Positions 25,230 through 34,952 are shown, counted from the first letter of the stretch. The stretch is DNA of 64,000 bases from Arthrobacter hankyongi (GCF_022012395.1 NZ_JAKLTQ010000007.1:124001-188000); one strand, 5' to 3'. Numbers and translations are program-made. The notes: generated by a model from the letters alone, not told the origin.

Positions 25230-26723
25230 ATGTCCAATACCGGCAAGTTCATCCACAAACACGGCATCTACACCGCAGAGCAACTCGAGGCCGCAGAACG
25301 CAGCCGCACTGCCCTCGACACCGAAAACATCGAGATCGTCCGCCTCGTCTGGCCCGACCAGCACGGCCTGCTCCGCGGCAAGTCCGTCACCAGGGAGGCC
25401 TACCTGGCGTCCCTGGAGTCCGGGATGGACATCACGATGGCGCCGTTCTTCTTCGATACGGCCAACGGCATCGTGCTCAACCCGTTCTCCGCCGACGGCG
25501 GGTTCGCCATCGAGGGCCTGGGCGGCAGCCCCAACGTCAAGATGGTCCCGGACCCCGGCACCTTCACCGTCCTGCCGTGGGTGGAGGAAACAGCCGTCGT
25601 CATCTGCGACCTGTACATGTCCGACGGCCGGCTGTTCCCGTTTGCCCCGCGCTCGATCCTCAAGAATTCCCTGGGCAAGATGGCTGACAACGGCTACGGG
25701 CTGGTCGCGGGCATCGAGATGGAGTGGTATCTGACCCGGCTCGTCGACGACATGCTCGAGCACGGGTCGCTCGGGGCCCCGGGTTCCCCGGCCGACCCGC
25801 CGAAGGTGGCCCCCGTGGCGCGGGGCTACAACTACCTGCTCAGCGACCACCTGGACGAGATCGACCATATGCTGCGGCCGATCCGCAAGGCGCTCGTGTC
25901 CATGGGCCTGCCCCTGCGCTCCCTGGACGACGAATGGGCGCCGAGCCAGGTGGAGACCACCTTCGACGTCCTCGAGGGCCTGGCTGCCGCCGATGCCGCC
26001 GTGCTCTTCCGGATGGCGGTCAAGCAGATCGCCAAGCGCCACGGCCATATCGCGTCCTTCATGTGCACGCCGGCCATCCAGGGGTTCTACGCCAACGGCT
26101 GGCACCTGCACACCTCCGTCGTCGACCTGTCCACGGGCGAAAACCTCATGGTGCCCTCCTTCGACGAGCCGCTGTCCGACCTCGGCCAGCACTACGTGGG
26201 CGGGACCCTGGAGCACGGCATTGCCGCCTCCGTCTTCACCACGCCGACCATCAACGGCTACCGGCGCCGCCGGCCCTACTCGCTGGCACCCGACCGGCTG
26301 ACCTGGGGCCAGGACAACCGCGCGGCCATGATGCGCGTGATCTCGGCTCCGGGCGACAAGGCCTCGCACGTGGAGAACCGGGTCGGTGACTCGGCGGCCA
26401 ACCCCTACCTGTACATCGCAGCCCAGGCCGCCGCCGGGCTGGACGGAATCCTGAGCAAGACCAAGCCGGGCCCGCTCAGCGAAGACCCCTACACCCAGAA
26501 CGTCCCGCAGCTTCCCACCACCCTGGCCGACGCCATCGACGCCCTCGAAGCCGATACCTTCTACCGGCAGGCCTTCGGCGGCACCTTCATCGACTACCTC
26601 GTCACCATGAAGCGCAGCGAGGTGGCCAGGTACGAAGCCTGGGTGGCCGAGCATCCGGACTCCGAGAAGTACGTCAACGGCGTCACGGACTGGGAGCACC
26701 GCGAGTACTTCGAGGTGTTCTAG
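25230..26723 (+). CDS. glutamine synthetase-like gamma-glutamyl-amine ligase (TdnQ/AtdA1-like)
   Basis: A 497-residue enzyme of the glutamine synthetase superfamily. The N-terminal beta-grasp carries 'VRLVWPDQHGLLRGK', the catalytic domain 'GIEMEWYL' (about 165-172), 'GWHLHTSVVDLSTGEN' (about 290-305) and 'ENRVGDSAANPYLYIAAQ' (about 386-403). Length and divergence from housekeeping GlnA fit the ligases that join glutamate to an amine (AtdA1, IpuC, PuuA) using ATP. In this operon it probably activates an arylamine for the dioxygenase. It has an AAGGAG site and a 60-base gap from the amidotransferase. Confidence 0.87.
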   Translation: MSNTGKFIHKHGIYTAEQLEAAERSRTALDTENIEIVRLVWPDQHGLLRGKSVTREAYLASLESGMDITMAPFFFDTANGIVLNPFSADGGFAIEGLGGSPNVKMVPDPGTFTVLPWVEETAVVICDLYMSDGRLFPFAPRSILKNSLGKMADNGYGLVAGIEMEWYLTRLVDDMLEHGSLGAPGSPADPPKVAPVARGYNYLLSDHLDEIDHMLRPIRKALVSMGLPLRSLDDEWAPSQVETTFDVLEGLAAADAAVLFRMAVKQIAKRHGHIASFMCTPAIQGFYANGWHLHTSVVDLSTGENLMVPSFDEPLSDLGQHYVGGTLEHGIAASVFTTPTINGYRRRRPYSLAPDRLTWGQDNRAAMMRVISAPGDKASHVENRVGDSAANPYLYIAAQAAAGLDGILSKTKPGPLSEDPYTQNVPQLPTTLADAIDALEADTFYRQAFGGTFIDYLVTMKRSEVARYEAWVAEHPDSEKYVNGVTDWEHREYFEVF

Positions 26724-26744
26724 CCCTGCCGGACAAAAACCATC

Positions 26745-26778
26745 GTCCCGGTGCCGCTTCCGCCGGCGGCACCGGGAC
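26745..26778 (+). terminator. intercistronic hairpin, synthetase/ferredoxin
   Basis: A perfect 13-bp stem (26745-26757 with 26766-26778) and 8-base loop, 22 bases after the synthetase-like gene and 40 before the ferredoxin. It may set lower levels of the electron-transfer genes or stabilise the upstream mRNA. Confidence 0.5.
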
Positions 26779-26817
26779 ACCGCAGCACAGAACCGACAGA
26801 TAAGCAGGTCGATCCCC

Positions 26818-27138
26818 ATGCCCAAAATCATTCTCCGTTCCCCCGACGGGAACCTGCACACCGTGGACGCCCGCGTCGGGGCCTCCGTGATGGAAACCGC
26901 CGTCAAACACGGTGTCCCCGGCATCGTGGCCGAATGCGGCGGGGCGCTGTCCTGCGCCACCTGCCATGTGTATGTGTCCGGCTCCTGCCTGGAACGGACC
27001 GGCACGGCGGAGGATTTCGAAGACGAGATGCTCGACGACGCCGCCGCCGAGCGCCGTCCCAACAGCCGGCTCTCCTGCCAGATCCGGATGTCCGACGAGC
27101 TCGACGGGCTCGAGGTCGAGATTGCCCCCGAACAGTGA
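26818..27138 (+). CDS. [2Fe-2S] ferredoxin, putidaredoxin/adrenodoxin type
   Basis: A 106-residue plant/vertebrate-type ferredoxin with cluster ligands C40, C46, C49 and C87 ('ECGGALSCATCHVY' and 'LSCQIR'). The spacing (C-x5-C-x2-C-x37-C) is that of putidaredoxin. It passes electrons from the downstream FAD reductase to the Rieske dioxygenase. This three-component arrangement differs from Gram-negative aniline dioxygenases, which use a single flavin/iron-sulfur reductase. Confidence 0.93.
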   Translation: MPKIILRSPDGNLHTVDARVGASVMETAVKHGVPGIVAECGGALSCATCHVYVSGSCLERTGTAEDFEDEMLDDAAAERRPNSRLSCQIRMSDELDGLEVEIAPEQ

Positions 27139-27146
27139 AGGAACCG

Positions 27147-28403
27147 ATGGACATGGATACCGCCGAGACCGGAACGCTGATCATCGGTGCCGGTGAAGCC
27201 GGGCTCGGCATCGCCGTCGCCCTGCGGAACGCGGGGTACACGGCACCAGTCACGATCAGCGGATCGGAAGCCGACGCGCCCTACCAGCGCCCGCCGCTGT
27301 CCAAGGAGTTCCTCGCCGGCGAGATGGACGAGGAGAACCTGCTCCTGCGGGCCAACAATTTCTACCAGGACAAGGAAATCCGGCTGCTGACCAACGCGCA
27401 CATCGAGGACATCGTCCTGGACGACAATGCCGCAGGCGGAACCGCCACCACCTCGTCCGGCACCGAAATCCGCTTCGACAGGCTGGCGCTGGCCACCGGC
27501 GCCAGCCCGCGGCGCCTGCCGGTACCGGGCGCGGACCTGGACGGGGTCTGCTACCTGCGGGACATCCCGGATGCCCGCCGGCTGCGCGGCCTGCTGCCCG
27601 AAGCCAGGCGGGTCGTCGTCGTCGGCGGCGGCTACATCGGGCTCGAGGCCGCAGCGGTCGCGCGGACGCGCGGCCTGGAGGTCACCGTGGTGGAGACCTT
27701 CGAGCGGCTGCTGCAGCGTGTGGCCGCACCTCCGATATCGGAATTCTTCCGCGCCGCCCATGAAAAGCGCGGGGCCAGGGTGCTGCTCGGCGCCTCGGTA
27801 ACGGCCCTGCAGGGATCCGCCGGCAGCGTGACCGGCGTGGAGCTCTCCGACGGCACCGTGCTTCCTGCCGATCTGGTGATCATCGGCATCGGGGTCGAGC
27901 CCCGGATCGAACTGGCCCAGAAGCTGGGACTTGACTGCGGCCGCGGAATCATCGTCGATGACGCGGCGCGGACCAGCAACCCGGCCATCGTGGCCGCCGG
28001 TGACTGCACGATGCAGCCGCATCCGCTCTACCCCGGCGAGTTAATCTGCCTCGAATCGGTGCAGAACGCCGCGGACCAGGCCAAGGTGGCGGCCGCCTCG
28101 CTGCTGGACGGCCCCCGGCCGGAGCGCGCCGTGCCCTGGTTCTGGTCCAACCAGGCGGACATCAGGCTGCAGATTGCCGGCCTGTCGGCGGGCTTCGACG
28201 ACTACGTGATCCGCGGCGAGCCCGGTTCCGAGCAGTTCACCGTGCTGTACTACCGCGGCGGCCGCCTGATTGCCGCCGACGCCGTCAACAGCCCGCATGA
28301 CTTTATGGCAGTCAAACGTGCCCTCGGCAAGGGAGCGACAATCGACCCCGCCGACGCCGCCAACGTGGGCGTCCAGCTCAAGACCCTGATCCGCGAAACC
28401 TGA
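27147..28403 (+). CDS. FAD-dependent ferredoxin reductase
   Basis: A 418-residue NADH:ferredoxin reductase of the putidaredoxin-reductase type, with an FAD motif 'IIGAGEAGLG' near residue 11, 'LATGASPR' near 118, a second NADH motif 'VVVVGGGYIGLEAA' (about 153-166), 'AAGDCT' (near 285) and the C-terminal 'WFWSNQADIRLQIAG' lid. The frame is open further upstream, but the start is ATG 27147 or the in-frame ATG 27153, both just after AAGGAA. It is nine bases after the ferredoxin, its partner. Confidence 0.92.
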   Translation: MDMDTAETGTLIIGAGEAGLGIAVALRNAGYTAPVTISGSEADAPYQRPPLSKEFLAGEMDEENLLLRANNFYQDKEIRLLTNAHIEDIVLDDNAAGGTATTSSGTEIRFDRLALATGASPRRLPVPGADLDGVCYLRDIPDARRLRGLLPEARRVVVVGGGYIGLEAAAVARTRGLEVTVVETFERLLQRVAAPPISEFFRAAHEKRGARVLLGASVTALQGSAGSVTGVELSDGTVLPADLVIIGIGVEPRIELAQKLGLDCGRGIIVDDAARTSNPAIVAAGDCTMQPHPLYPGELICLESVQNAADQAKVAAASLLDGPRPERAVPWFWSNQADIRLQIAGLSAGFDDYVIRGEPGSEQFTVLYYRGGRLIAADAVNSPHDFMAVKRALGKGATIDPADAANVGVQLKTLIRET

Positions 28404-29294
<891 letters not shown>

Positions 29295-29312
29295 CCACCG
29301 CAATCCGCCTGA

Positions 29313-29349
29313 CGCACCGCCCTCTCAGCCTGCCGGAGGGGGTGGTGCG
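29313..29349 (+). terminator. imperfect hairpin after catechol 1,2-dioxygenase
   Basis: A GC-rich stem of about 12 pairs with two wobbles (29313-29324 with about 29336-29349), 18 bases after the stop. Probable partial terminator before the next gene. Confidence 0.45.
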
Positions 29350-29410
29350 GCATGTCCACGAACCGCCGGCGGCGGCACCCCTGCGTAGTGCACGGTCAAA
29401 GGAGATCAGA

Positions 29411-30148
29411 ATGTCAGCCAGAATCGGCATCCCCGTCCGCCTCAGTGATCCGGCGCTGGACAACCGCGTGGCGGTAGCCAACCGTCTGATCGGATTCATT
29501 ACCGACCACGTCAGCGCCGCAGGCGGCACTCCGGTACCACTCACTCCGGAATCCTGGGCCGCCGGACCGGCCATCGACGGGCTGCTGCTGCCCGGCGGCG
29601 GAGACCTGCACCCCGGCTGCTACGGCCAGGAACCGGATCCCCGCGTTTATGACACCAATCCGGCGCAGGACGACCTCGATTTTGCCGCCGCCCGGCATGC
29701 CCTCGCGGCCGGGCTGCCCCTCTTCGGCATCTGCCGCGGCATGCAGCTGATCAATGTGCTCTACGGCGGCACCCTCATCCAGGACCTGCCGCCGTCGGAA
29801 GTCGACCACCGGCACCGGCGCACGGCGGACCCTGCCGGCGCCTTCACCCGGCACCCGGTCGACATTGCCCCCGGTTCCCGGCTTGCCGGCCTCCTGGGCA
29901 CCACGGCCCCCACCGCCTCCGCCCACCATCAGGCCGTCGACCGCCTCGGCGGCGGCCTGATGGTCACGGCGCGCGCGGCCGACGGCTGCATTGAGGCCAT
30001 CGAGGATCCGGCGCGGCAGGTCCTGGGCGTCCAGTGGCATCCCGAGATGCTGGCCGGCGAAGATCCCAGGCAGCGGGCTCTGTTTGAGGCCCTGGTGGAC
30101 GCTGCCGGGCAGAAGAAACGGATGCAGCCCTCGGGAAACCTCTGCTAG
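29411..30148 (+). CDS. gamma-glutamyl-amide hydrolase, peptidase C26 (PuuD family)
   Basis: A 245-residue class I amidotransferase-fold hydrolase. The N-terminal 'RIGIPVR', the oxyanion-strand motif 'GLLLPGGGDLHP' (about 57-68), the nucleophile C108 in 'FGICRGMQ' and 'VQWHPEM' near the C-terminus mark the gamma-glutamyl-GABA hydrolase family. The ATG at 29411 has GGAG at a good distance. It is a second gamma-glutamyl hydrolase in the same operon as the class I amidotransferase, so it may release glutamate from an oxidised gamma-glutamyl intermediate. Confidence 0.88.
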   Translation: MSARIGIPVRLSDPALDNRVAVANRLIGFITDHVSAAGGTPVPLTPESWAAGPAIDGLLLPGGGDLHPGCYGQEPDPRVYDTNPAQDDLDFAAARHALAAGLPLFGICRGMQLINVLYGGTLIQDLPPSEVDHRHRRTADPAGAFTRHPVDIAPGSRLAGLLGTTAPTASAHHQAVDRLGGGLMVTARAADGCIEAIEDPARQVLGVQWHPEMLAGEDPRQRALFEALVDAAGQKKRMQPSGNLC

Positions 30149-30484
30149 CCGGATCACCTGGCAGCCCGCCACGCCGGCGGTGCCGGGCCGCGCGCTGGAG
30201 GACCACGGATGCTGTCCTGCAGGCAGCCGGGGTCTGCAGGCCCCGGGCCGTAACGGCCCCGGGTCACGGCGATTGACACCGGTCGGGTCAGGTACGGAGC
30301 GCTCCCGGACCGTTCCTTCAGCGCTCTCGAATCAGGACGTTGAGCGGAAGTCCGCTGTCCCTGGCAGCATCGGGTGATAATAAGCATCGTCGTGCCTTCA
30401 GCCGCGGGCTCGTCGATGACCTGGGCAATGCCCCGATCGACGCCGGGTCGTGCCTGCTGCTATCCACCCAACGGGCGGACTCCC
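30149..30484. other. convergent intergenic region with hairpin
   Basis: No gene is visible in these 336 bases between the convergent C26 hydrolase and AlkD-like genes. A bulged GC-rich hairpin (30242-30250 with 30254-30263) is the only clear structure and probably ends transcription. Confidence 0.45.
30242..30263. terminator. bulged terminator-like hairpin
   Basis: Nine pairs (CCCGGGCCG with CGGCCC-c-GGG, one bulged C) around a TAA loop, between convergent genes. No T run. Confidence 0.4.
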
Positions 30485-31156
30485 TCAGGCCCCGCCGCGG
30501 CGGCTGACCATTTCATTAATCCAGATAGGTGCGTACGGAGAGGTGCAGTTCGGCGGCGTCGGGTAGTCCTTGAGCACTCCCAGCCGTTCACCGATCTTGA
30601 TCGCCCGTTCCCGGTGCCCTGCATGCTCGATCCCGATTTGGGCCAGGGTGTGGTTCATCGCCCACTGCAGCCGGTCCGGCGCGTCCTTCATCTCCGCCTC
30701 AACCGTGTCCAGCAGGCCCGGCAGGTCGAGTCCTTCAGGCTTCTTAGCCACCCGTTCGGTGGTCAGTGCCCAGCCGGCGCTGGCCACCACCGGATCCGCA
30801 TCCGCGGTCCAGGCCACGCGCAGCCCTTCGGCATGCGGGCTCTTCTTGACCACGTAGTTCACCAGCCAGTCGTGCACCTTCGGGGCGCGCGATTCACGCA
30901 GCATGGCGTCCAGCTCGGCGGCCTCGAAGGCCTTCGGGCGGCAGATCAGCAGGGCCAGCAGCCGCGCCGCGGTATCTCCCGTCGCCCAGAGCCCGCGCGC
31001 CAGGTCCTGATCAGTCTTCAGCCGCTTGGCCACCGCGCGCAGCTTGCCCAGGTTCACCCCGTGGTCGTCGCCGCGCTTCTCGTTCGCCTCGCGCATCTTC
31101 GGATCCTCGAGCGTGGCCAGCTCGGCCATCACCTCGGCCACCGTCGTCTCGGACAT
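30485..31156 (-). CDS. DNA alkylation repair protein (AlkD-like HEAT repeats)
   Basis: A 223-residue all-helical protein of the DNA alkylation repair enzyme family: repeated helix pairs, 'HDWLVNYVVKKSP' (about 93-105), 'VVASAGWALTTERVAKKP' (about 122-139) and 'LQWAMNHTLAQIGI' (about 162-175). AlkD relatives remove N3- or N7-alkylpurines. The ATG at 31156 was chosen over ATGs 12-15 bases upstream, which overlap the GGGGGA ribosome site. It is divergent from the SDR gene and looks unrelated to the catabolic clusters. Confidence 0.85.
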   Translation of the reverse strand: MSETTVAEVMAELATLEDPKMREANEKRGDDHGVNLGKLRAVAKRLKTDQDLARGLWATGDTAARLLALLICRPKAFEAAELDAMLRESRAPKVHDWLVNYVVKKSPHAEGLRVAWTADADPVVASAGWALTTERVAKKPEGLDLPGLLDTVEAEMKDAPDRLQWAMNHTLAQIGIEHAGHRERAIKIGERLGVLKDYPTPPNCTSPYAPIWINEMVSRRGGA

Positions 31157-31333
31157 CCCATCCCCCATCACTCGTGCCTGAGGTCCAGCCTACGGCCCCG
31201 TTCCCCCGGTTCCGATTCCCAGTCAGGCACAACGACGCAGCGGCGCCCTCTGCAGGCATCCGAGGAACTAGTTCCGCACTTCTTTGTCGAGTAAAAAATC
31301 TTCTTGACCATGCCGCACGCCACTCGTACGATT

Positions 31334-31357
31334 GTCCAATATTGGACCGATGTCCAA
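31334..31357. promoter_or_regulatory. two overlapping palindromic operators before the SDR gene
   Basis: A perfect 14-bp palindrome (31334-31347, GTCCAATATTGGAC) overlaps the 16-bp site TTGGAC-CGAT-GTCCAA (31342-31357). The same TTGGAC-N4-GTCCAA core occurs before both TetR genes (32840-32855 and 38174-38189), so this is probably a TetR operator 53 bases upstream of the SDR start. Confidence 0.7.
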
Positions 31358-31409
31358 AGTTGGCAGGTCGGCTCACTTTCGGGCCGACCACGACGGAAAG
31401 GGTTTGGAT

Positions 31410-32180
31410 ATGACTGACAGTCAGCGACTGGCGGGCAGGATTGCCTTGGTAACCGGGGGATCCCGCGGCCAAGGGGCGGCGCACGTACGCCGGCTCGCCC
31501 GGGAAGGGGCAACGGTATTCTTCGGCGATGTGGGCACCGAGGCCGGGGCCGCACTAGAAAGTGAACAAACGTCCAAGGGACTTGATGTGAGGTTCCGCCG
31601 GATGGACGTGACGTCGGCCGATGACTGGTCGCAGATGCTCGGCACCATCGGGACGGAATTCGGACGGCTGGACATCCTGGTCAACAACGCGGGCATCCTC
31701 GACATGCGTGGCCCGGAGGAGGCGACGGAACAGAGTTGGCAGAAGACGGTTGACGTCAACCAGAAGGGCGTTTTCCTGGGCATCAAGCACAGCATCCCGC
31801 TGCTGCGCGAAAGTGCCTGCGCCTCCATCATCAACACCTCCTCCATCTTCGGCCTCATCGGGGCGGCGGACTACTTCGCCTACACGGCGTCAAAGGGGGC
31901 GGTCTCGGCCATGACCAAGTCCGCGGCCATGACCTACGGGGCCGACGGCATCCGGGTCAACAGCATCCATCCCGGCTATGTCTCGACCCCGATGCTGGAG
32001 ACGGAATTCCAGGCACTGCCGGAGGGAACCGAGGAAGCGAGCCTGGCCGCCATCCCGCTGGGACGTTTTGCTTCCCCGGAGGAGATTGCATCCGTCGTCG
32101 CGTTCCTTGCCTCCGATGACGCTTCGTACATCACCGGCACCGAGGTCGTGATCGACGGCGGCGTCGTAGCGGGCCGGTGA
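31410..32180 (+). CDS. SDR family oxidoreductase
   Basis: A 256-residue classical SDR with 'TGGSRGQGAAH' (about 14-24), 'NNAG' (about 93-96) and 'YTASK' (about 159-163). The ATG at 31410 was chosen over ATGs at 31332 and 31350 because those fall inside the operator palindromes and a purine-rich GGAAAGGG sits upstream of 31410. It is convergent with the first TetR gene and carries its presumed operators, so it is likely part of the regulon of the flavin monooxygenase operon. Substrate unknown. Confidence 0.9.
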   Translation: MTDSQRLAGRIALVTGGSRGQGAAHVRRLAREGATVFFGDVGTEAGAALESEQTSKGLDVRFRRMDVTSADDWSQMLGTIGTEFGRLDILVNNAGILDMRGPEEATEQSWQKTVDVNQKGVFLGIKHSIPLLRESACASIINTSSIFGLIGAADYFAYTASKGAVSAMTKSAAMTYGADGIRVNSIHPGYVSTPMLETEFQALPEGTEEASLAAIPLGRFASPEEIASVVAFLASDDASYITGTEVVIDGGVVAGR

Positions 32181-32211
32181 CTCTGCCGGCGAGGCCCCGG
32201 GGTGGCGGCCC

Positions 32212-32751
32212 CTAGTTCAGGGCCGTGCGCAGAAAGTCACGGGCCTGGCGGTCCGAAAGACTGGAATCACCCAGGAGTCGCTGGAAGGTCAGGCCTTCCC
32301 AGATGACCTCGAACCGCACAGCCACCTCGTGCGCGCACAGCCGCTCCACTTGGGCAGTGGCGGAGCGGGACCACTGCTGGACGATAGAGCGGTACCGGGG
32401 ATCGCGCACCCCCTGGGCATACAACTCGTACAGCAGCGTCGCCCCGGTCACATCCGAGTGCTGGACCCGCACCACCGCCAGCGCGGCCTCGATCAAATCC
32501 TCCATGGATTCCGCAGACTCGAACAGCCGGCTGTATTTGCCCGATTCCCGCTCGGCAAAGTACCGGAAGGCCTCGAGCAGCATGTCGTCGAGGCTGGCGA
32601 AGTGGTAACTGGTACTACCCAGTGAAATCCCGGCGGCCGACGCCACCCTGCGGTGCGTCACCCCCCTGACGCCATGGGCCGCCGCCACCTTCAGCACAGC
32701 CTCCAGCAGCGCCGTCCGGGTACCCTCCGAACGACTCATCGACCCCGCCAT
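32212..32751 (-). CDS. TetR-family regulator (paralogue 1)
   Basis: A 179-residue TetR protein with its helix-turn-helix at about 10-55 ('GVRGVTHRRVASAAGISLGS' then 'SYHFASLDDMLLEAF'). The ligand domain is closely similar throughout to the TetR at 37493-38077, so the two are recent paralogues. The ATG at 32751 follows GGGAGG. It is divergent from the flavin reductase-luciferase operon, with the perfect palindrome at 32840-32855 between them. It probably represses itself and that operon. Confidence 0.92.
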   Translation of the reverse strand: MAGSMSRSEGTRTALLEAVLKVAAAHGVRGVTHRRVASAAGISLGSTSYHFASLDDMLLEAFRYFAERESGKYSRLFESAESMEDLIEAALAVVRVQHSDVTGATLLYELYAQGVRDPRYRSIVQQWSRSATAQVERLCAHEVAVRFEVIWEGLTFQRLLGDSSLSDRQARDFLRTALN

Positions 32752-32839
32752 ACCCGAACCTCCCCCTAAAACCCCGCCAAACAAGCACCAAGCCGCCCGG
32801 CGGGAACATCAAGACACAGCCATTCTTGCGTCGCAAATT

Positions 32840-32855
32840 TTGGACATATGTCCAA
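32840..32855. promoter_or_regulatory. perfect 16-bp TetR operator
   Basis: TTGGACATATGTCCAA is fully palindromic and lies between the divergent TetR and flavin reductase genes, 42 bases before the latter. It is the best match to the TTGGAC-N4-GTCCAA family in the window. Confidence 0.78.
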
Positions 32856-32896
32856 TACCTGACGGAAGCAAACTCCATTCAGTTTAGGAGCATCCC

Positions 32897-33394
32897 GTGC
32901 ACTACCCGACTCTCGCCATCGACCCGGCGCAGATGCGGCAGACCCTCGGCCGTTTCCCCACCGGCGTCGTCGTCGTGACCGCCCAGGGCCGGTCCGGCCC
33001 GGCCGGCATGACGCTGCAGTCATTCATGTCGCTGTCCCTAGACCCGCCGCTGATCCTGCTCGCGGTGGCCAGGACCTCGAAGAGCTGGCCGGAAATTGCC
33101 ACCGCAGGACGGTTCGCCGTTAACATCCTCGCCGAGGACCAGGCGGGGCTGGCCCGGCAGTTCGCCCGCTCCGGGAGCGACAAGTTCGGCGGGGTCGGGC
33201 ACCGCACTGCCGATCTGACCGGCGCGCCGCTGCTGAAGGGCGTCATTGCCTGGATCGAATGCGAACTGCACTCCGTCCACCCCGGGGGCGACCACGACGT
33301 CGTCGTGGCCCGCGTCCTGGACCTGGGCGTGGCGGAGGAGTCTTCCGCCCCGCTGTTGTTCTGCCGTTCCGCCTTTCCCCGTCTCGAAAAGTAA
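32897..33394 (+). CDS. flavin reductase (HpaC/StyB-like)
   Basis: A 165-residue split-barrel flavin reductase with 'LGRFPTGVVVVTA' (about 17-29), 'LQSFMSLSLDPPLILLAV' (about 40-57) and 'GDHDVVVARVLDLG' near residue 130. The start is GTG at 32897 after AGGAG. It is 23 bases ahead of the luciferase-like monooxygenase, so the two form a two-component flavin monooxygenase. Confidence 0.9.
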   Translation: MHYPTLAIDPAQMRQTLGRFPTGVVVVTAQGRSGPAGMTLQSFMSLSLDPPLILLAVARTSKSWPEIATAGRFAVNILAEDQAGLARQFARSGSDKFGGVGHRTADLTGAPLLKGVIAWIECELHSVHPGGDHDVVVARVLDLGVAEESSAPLLFCRSAFPRLEK

Positions 33395-33417
33395 CCAAGA
33401 GAAAGCAGATACACGAC

Positions 33418-34503
33418 ATGAAATTCGGCATCTTCAACATCCCCTACGCCTCCGAATACGCGAACGGCAAGCGGACGCTGCGCGAGGTCATCGACTGGGA
33501 CCTGCAGCTGACCCGCTGGGCCGACCAGTACGGACTGGACGAGGCCTACTTCGCCGAGCACTACACCCTGGGCGGTGAGCCGAGCCCGGCACCGGATGCG
33601 ATGATCGCCGCCGCCTCCCAGATCACCGAGCGCATTACCCTGGGCGCCGCGGCCCACCTGCTGCCGTACCACAACCCTGTTGCCCTCGCGCACCGGATGA
33701 TGTGGCTCGACCACATGACCGGCGGCCGCTACATCGCCGGTGTGGCCCCCGGCGCCTACCCCAGCGACGCGCAACTGTTCGGCACCGGCAAGAACAACCC
33801 GAAGATGATGGTCGAGGCCCTGGACATCATCGAGGCAATCTGGACCAAACCCGGCCCGTTCACCATCGAGGGCGAATTCTTCAGCGTCGACATGCCCGCC
33901 TACGACGACGACATCCACGGCCCGCACCTGAAGTCCCTGCAGCCGCGGATCCCCATCATGCTCACCGGCATGCAGGCCAAGTCCCCGACCCTGACCGAGG
34001 CCGGCCGGCGAGGCGCCCTGCCGCTGAGCCAGCAGGTGCACGAATCCGTGCTGGTCCAGCACTGGGAAACCTACGCCGCGGCGGCCACGGCCGCCGGCCA
34101 CACCCCCCGGCGCTCGGACTGGCGGATCTGCCGCGACATCTTCGTGGCCGACACCGACGCCGAAGCCCGGCGCAACGTGCTCGACGGCGCCATGGGCACC
34201 CTCTGGGAGAAATACAACATCCCCACCTTTGCCAGCCTCGGCATCGGCGAACTGCTCTCCGGGGGCCAGGTTCCGGTCGATGAACTGGACCTGGACTGGA
34301 TGATCGACAATTTCCTCATCGTCGGCTCCCCGGACACGGTGGCCCAAAAGGTCACCGACCTCTACGAGGCCACCGGCGGTTTCGGCACGGTCGTGAGCTT
34401 CGCTCACGAATACCTCAACGACCCCGAGCCCTACCGCCGAAGCTTCGAACTGCTGGGCACCGCCGTCGCCCCCCAGCTCAAGGAACTCTTCCCAAACGAC
34501 TGA
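33418..34503 (+). CDS. LLM-class flavin-dependent monooxygenase (luciferase-like)
   Basis: A 361-residue TIM-barrel bacterial luciferase-like protein, opening 'MKFGIFNIPY' and containing 'DEAYFAEHY' (about 41-49), 'RITLGAAAHLLPYHNPVALA' (about 71-90) and 'GRYIAGVAPGAYPSD' (about 103-117). It uses reduced FMN and oxygen, supplied by the adjacent reductase, to oxidise an aldehyde, ketone or heteroatom compound. A strong hairpin (34518-34551) follows. The natural substrate is not apparent. Confidence 0.9.
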   Translation: MKFGIFNIPYASEYANGKRTLREVIDWDLQLTRWADQYGLDEAYFAEHYTLGGEPSPAPDAMIAAASQITERITLGAAAHLLPYHNPVALAHRMMWLDHMTGGRYIAGVAPGAYPSDAQLFGTGKNNPKMMVEALDIIEAIWTKPGPFTIEGEFFSVDMPAYDDDIHGPHLKSLQPRIPIMLTGMQAKSPTLTEAGRRGALPLSQQVHESVLVQHWETYAAAATAAGHTPRRSDWRICRDIFVADTDAEARRNVLDGAMGTLWEKYNIPTFASLGIGELLSGGQVPVDELDLDWMIDNFLIVGSPDTVAQKVTDLYEATGGFGTVVSFAHEYLNDPEPYRRSFELLGTAVAPQLKELFPND

Positions 34504-34517
34504 TCCGGTCCCCAACC

Positions 34518-34551
34518 CGGTGGCAGGCGGCGGCCCCGCCGCCTGCCACCG
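34518..34551 (+). terminator. long hairpin between monooxygenase and cupin genes
   Basis: A 16-bp perfect inverted repeat (34518-34533 with 34536-34551), in practice about 14 pairs with a 6-base loop. It ends three bases before the cupin ribosome binding site, so it could attenuate transcription or hide that site. Confidence 0.55.
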
Positions 34552-34565
34552 ATAAGGACATGCCC

Positions 34566-34934
34566 ATGCAGCACACCGCAGAATCCGCCGGGTTGGCCAA
34601 ATACCCGGCCCATACGATCAACCTCATCCCTGCCTCCCGCCCGGGCCCGGACGCACCCCGGACCTCGTCCGTACGCGTCTGGGAGGACACCGGGACCGGG
34701 CAGGCCCACGGCATCTGGGAGATGCAGCCCGGAACCCTGACCGGCGTCGAGGGCCCCGAAACCGTCGTCGTCCTCGAAGGGTCCGCCACCGTGGCCTCCG
34801 AACGTACCGGCGAGCGGGTCGACGTCTCGGCCGGAGACCTCCTGGTGCTGGCCGCGGACGAATCATGTACCTGGGTCGTCCACGAGCGGGTCCGCAAGTT
34901 CTTCGTCATCAACCCCTCACTGGCCGCCCGATAG
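34566..34934 (+). CDS. small cupin-domain protein
   Basis: A 122-residue single cupin of the Cupin_3 type (similar to EutQ/ureidoglycine aminohydrolase folds): 'IWEMQPGTLTGVEGPETVVVLEGSA' region (about 49-73, shown in part) and 'DVSAGDLLVLAADESCTW' (about 87-104). Metal-ligand histidines are mostly missing, so it may bind a small molecule, not catalyse. The ATG at 34566 was preferred over 34560, which touches the AAGGA site. It is 18 bases before the next SDR. Confidence 0.82.
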   Translation: MQHTAESAGLAKYPAHTINLIPASRPGPDAPRTSSVRVWEDTGTGQAHGIWEMQPGTLTGVEGPETVVVLEGSATVASERTGERVDVSAGDLLVLAADESCTWVVHERVRKFFVINPSLAAR

Positions 34935-34952
34935 AAGAAAGAGAACCCCACC

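Noticed and set aside
24321-28022. A minus-strand open frame of about 1,230 codons opposite the dioxygenase operon
   Set aside because: Same GC-driven shadow effect; it crosses seven recognisable plus-strand genes and has no family features.
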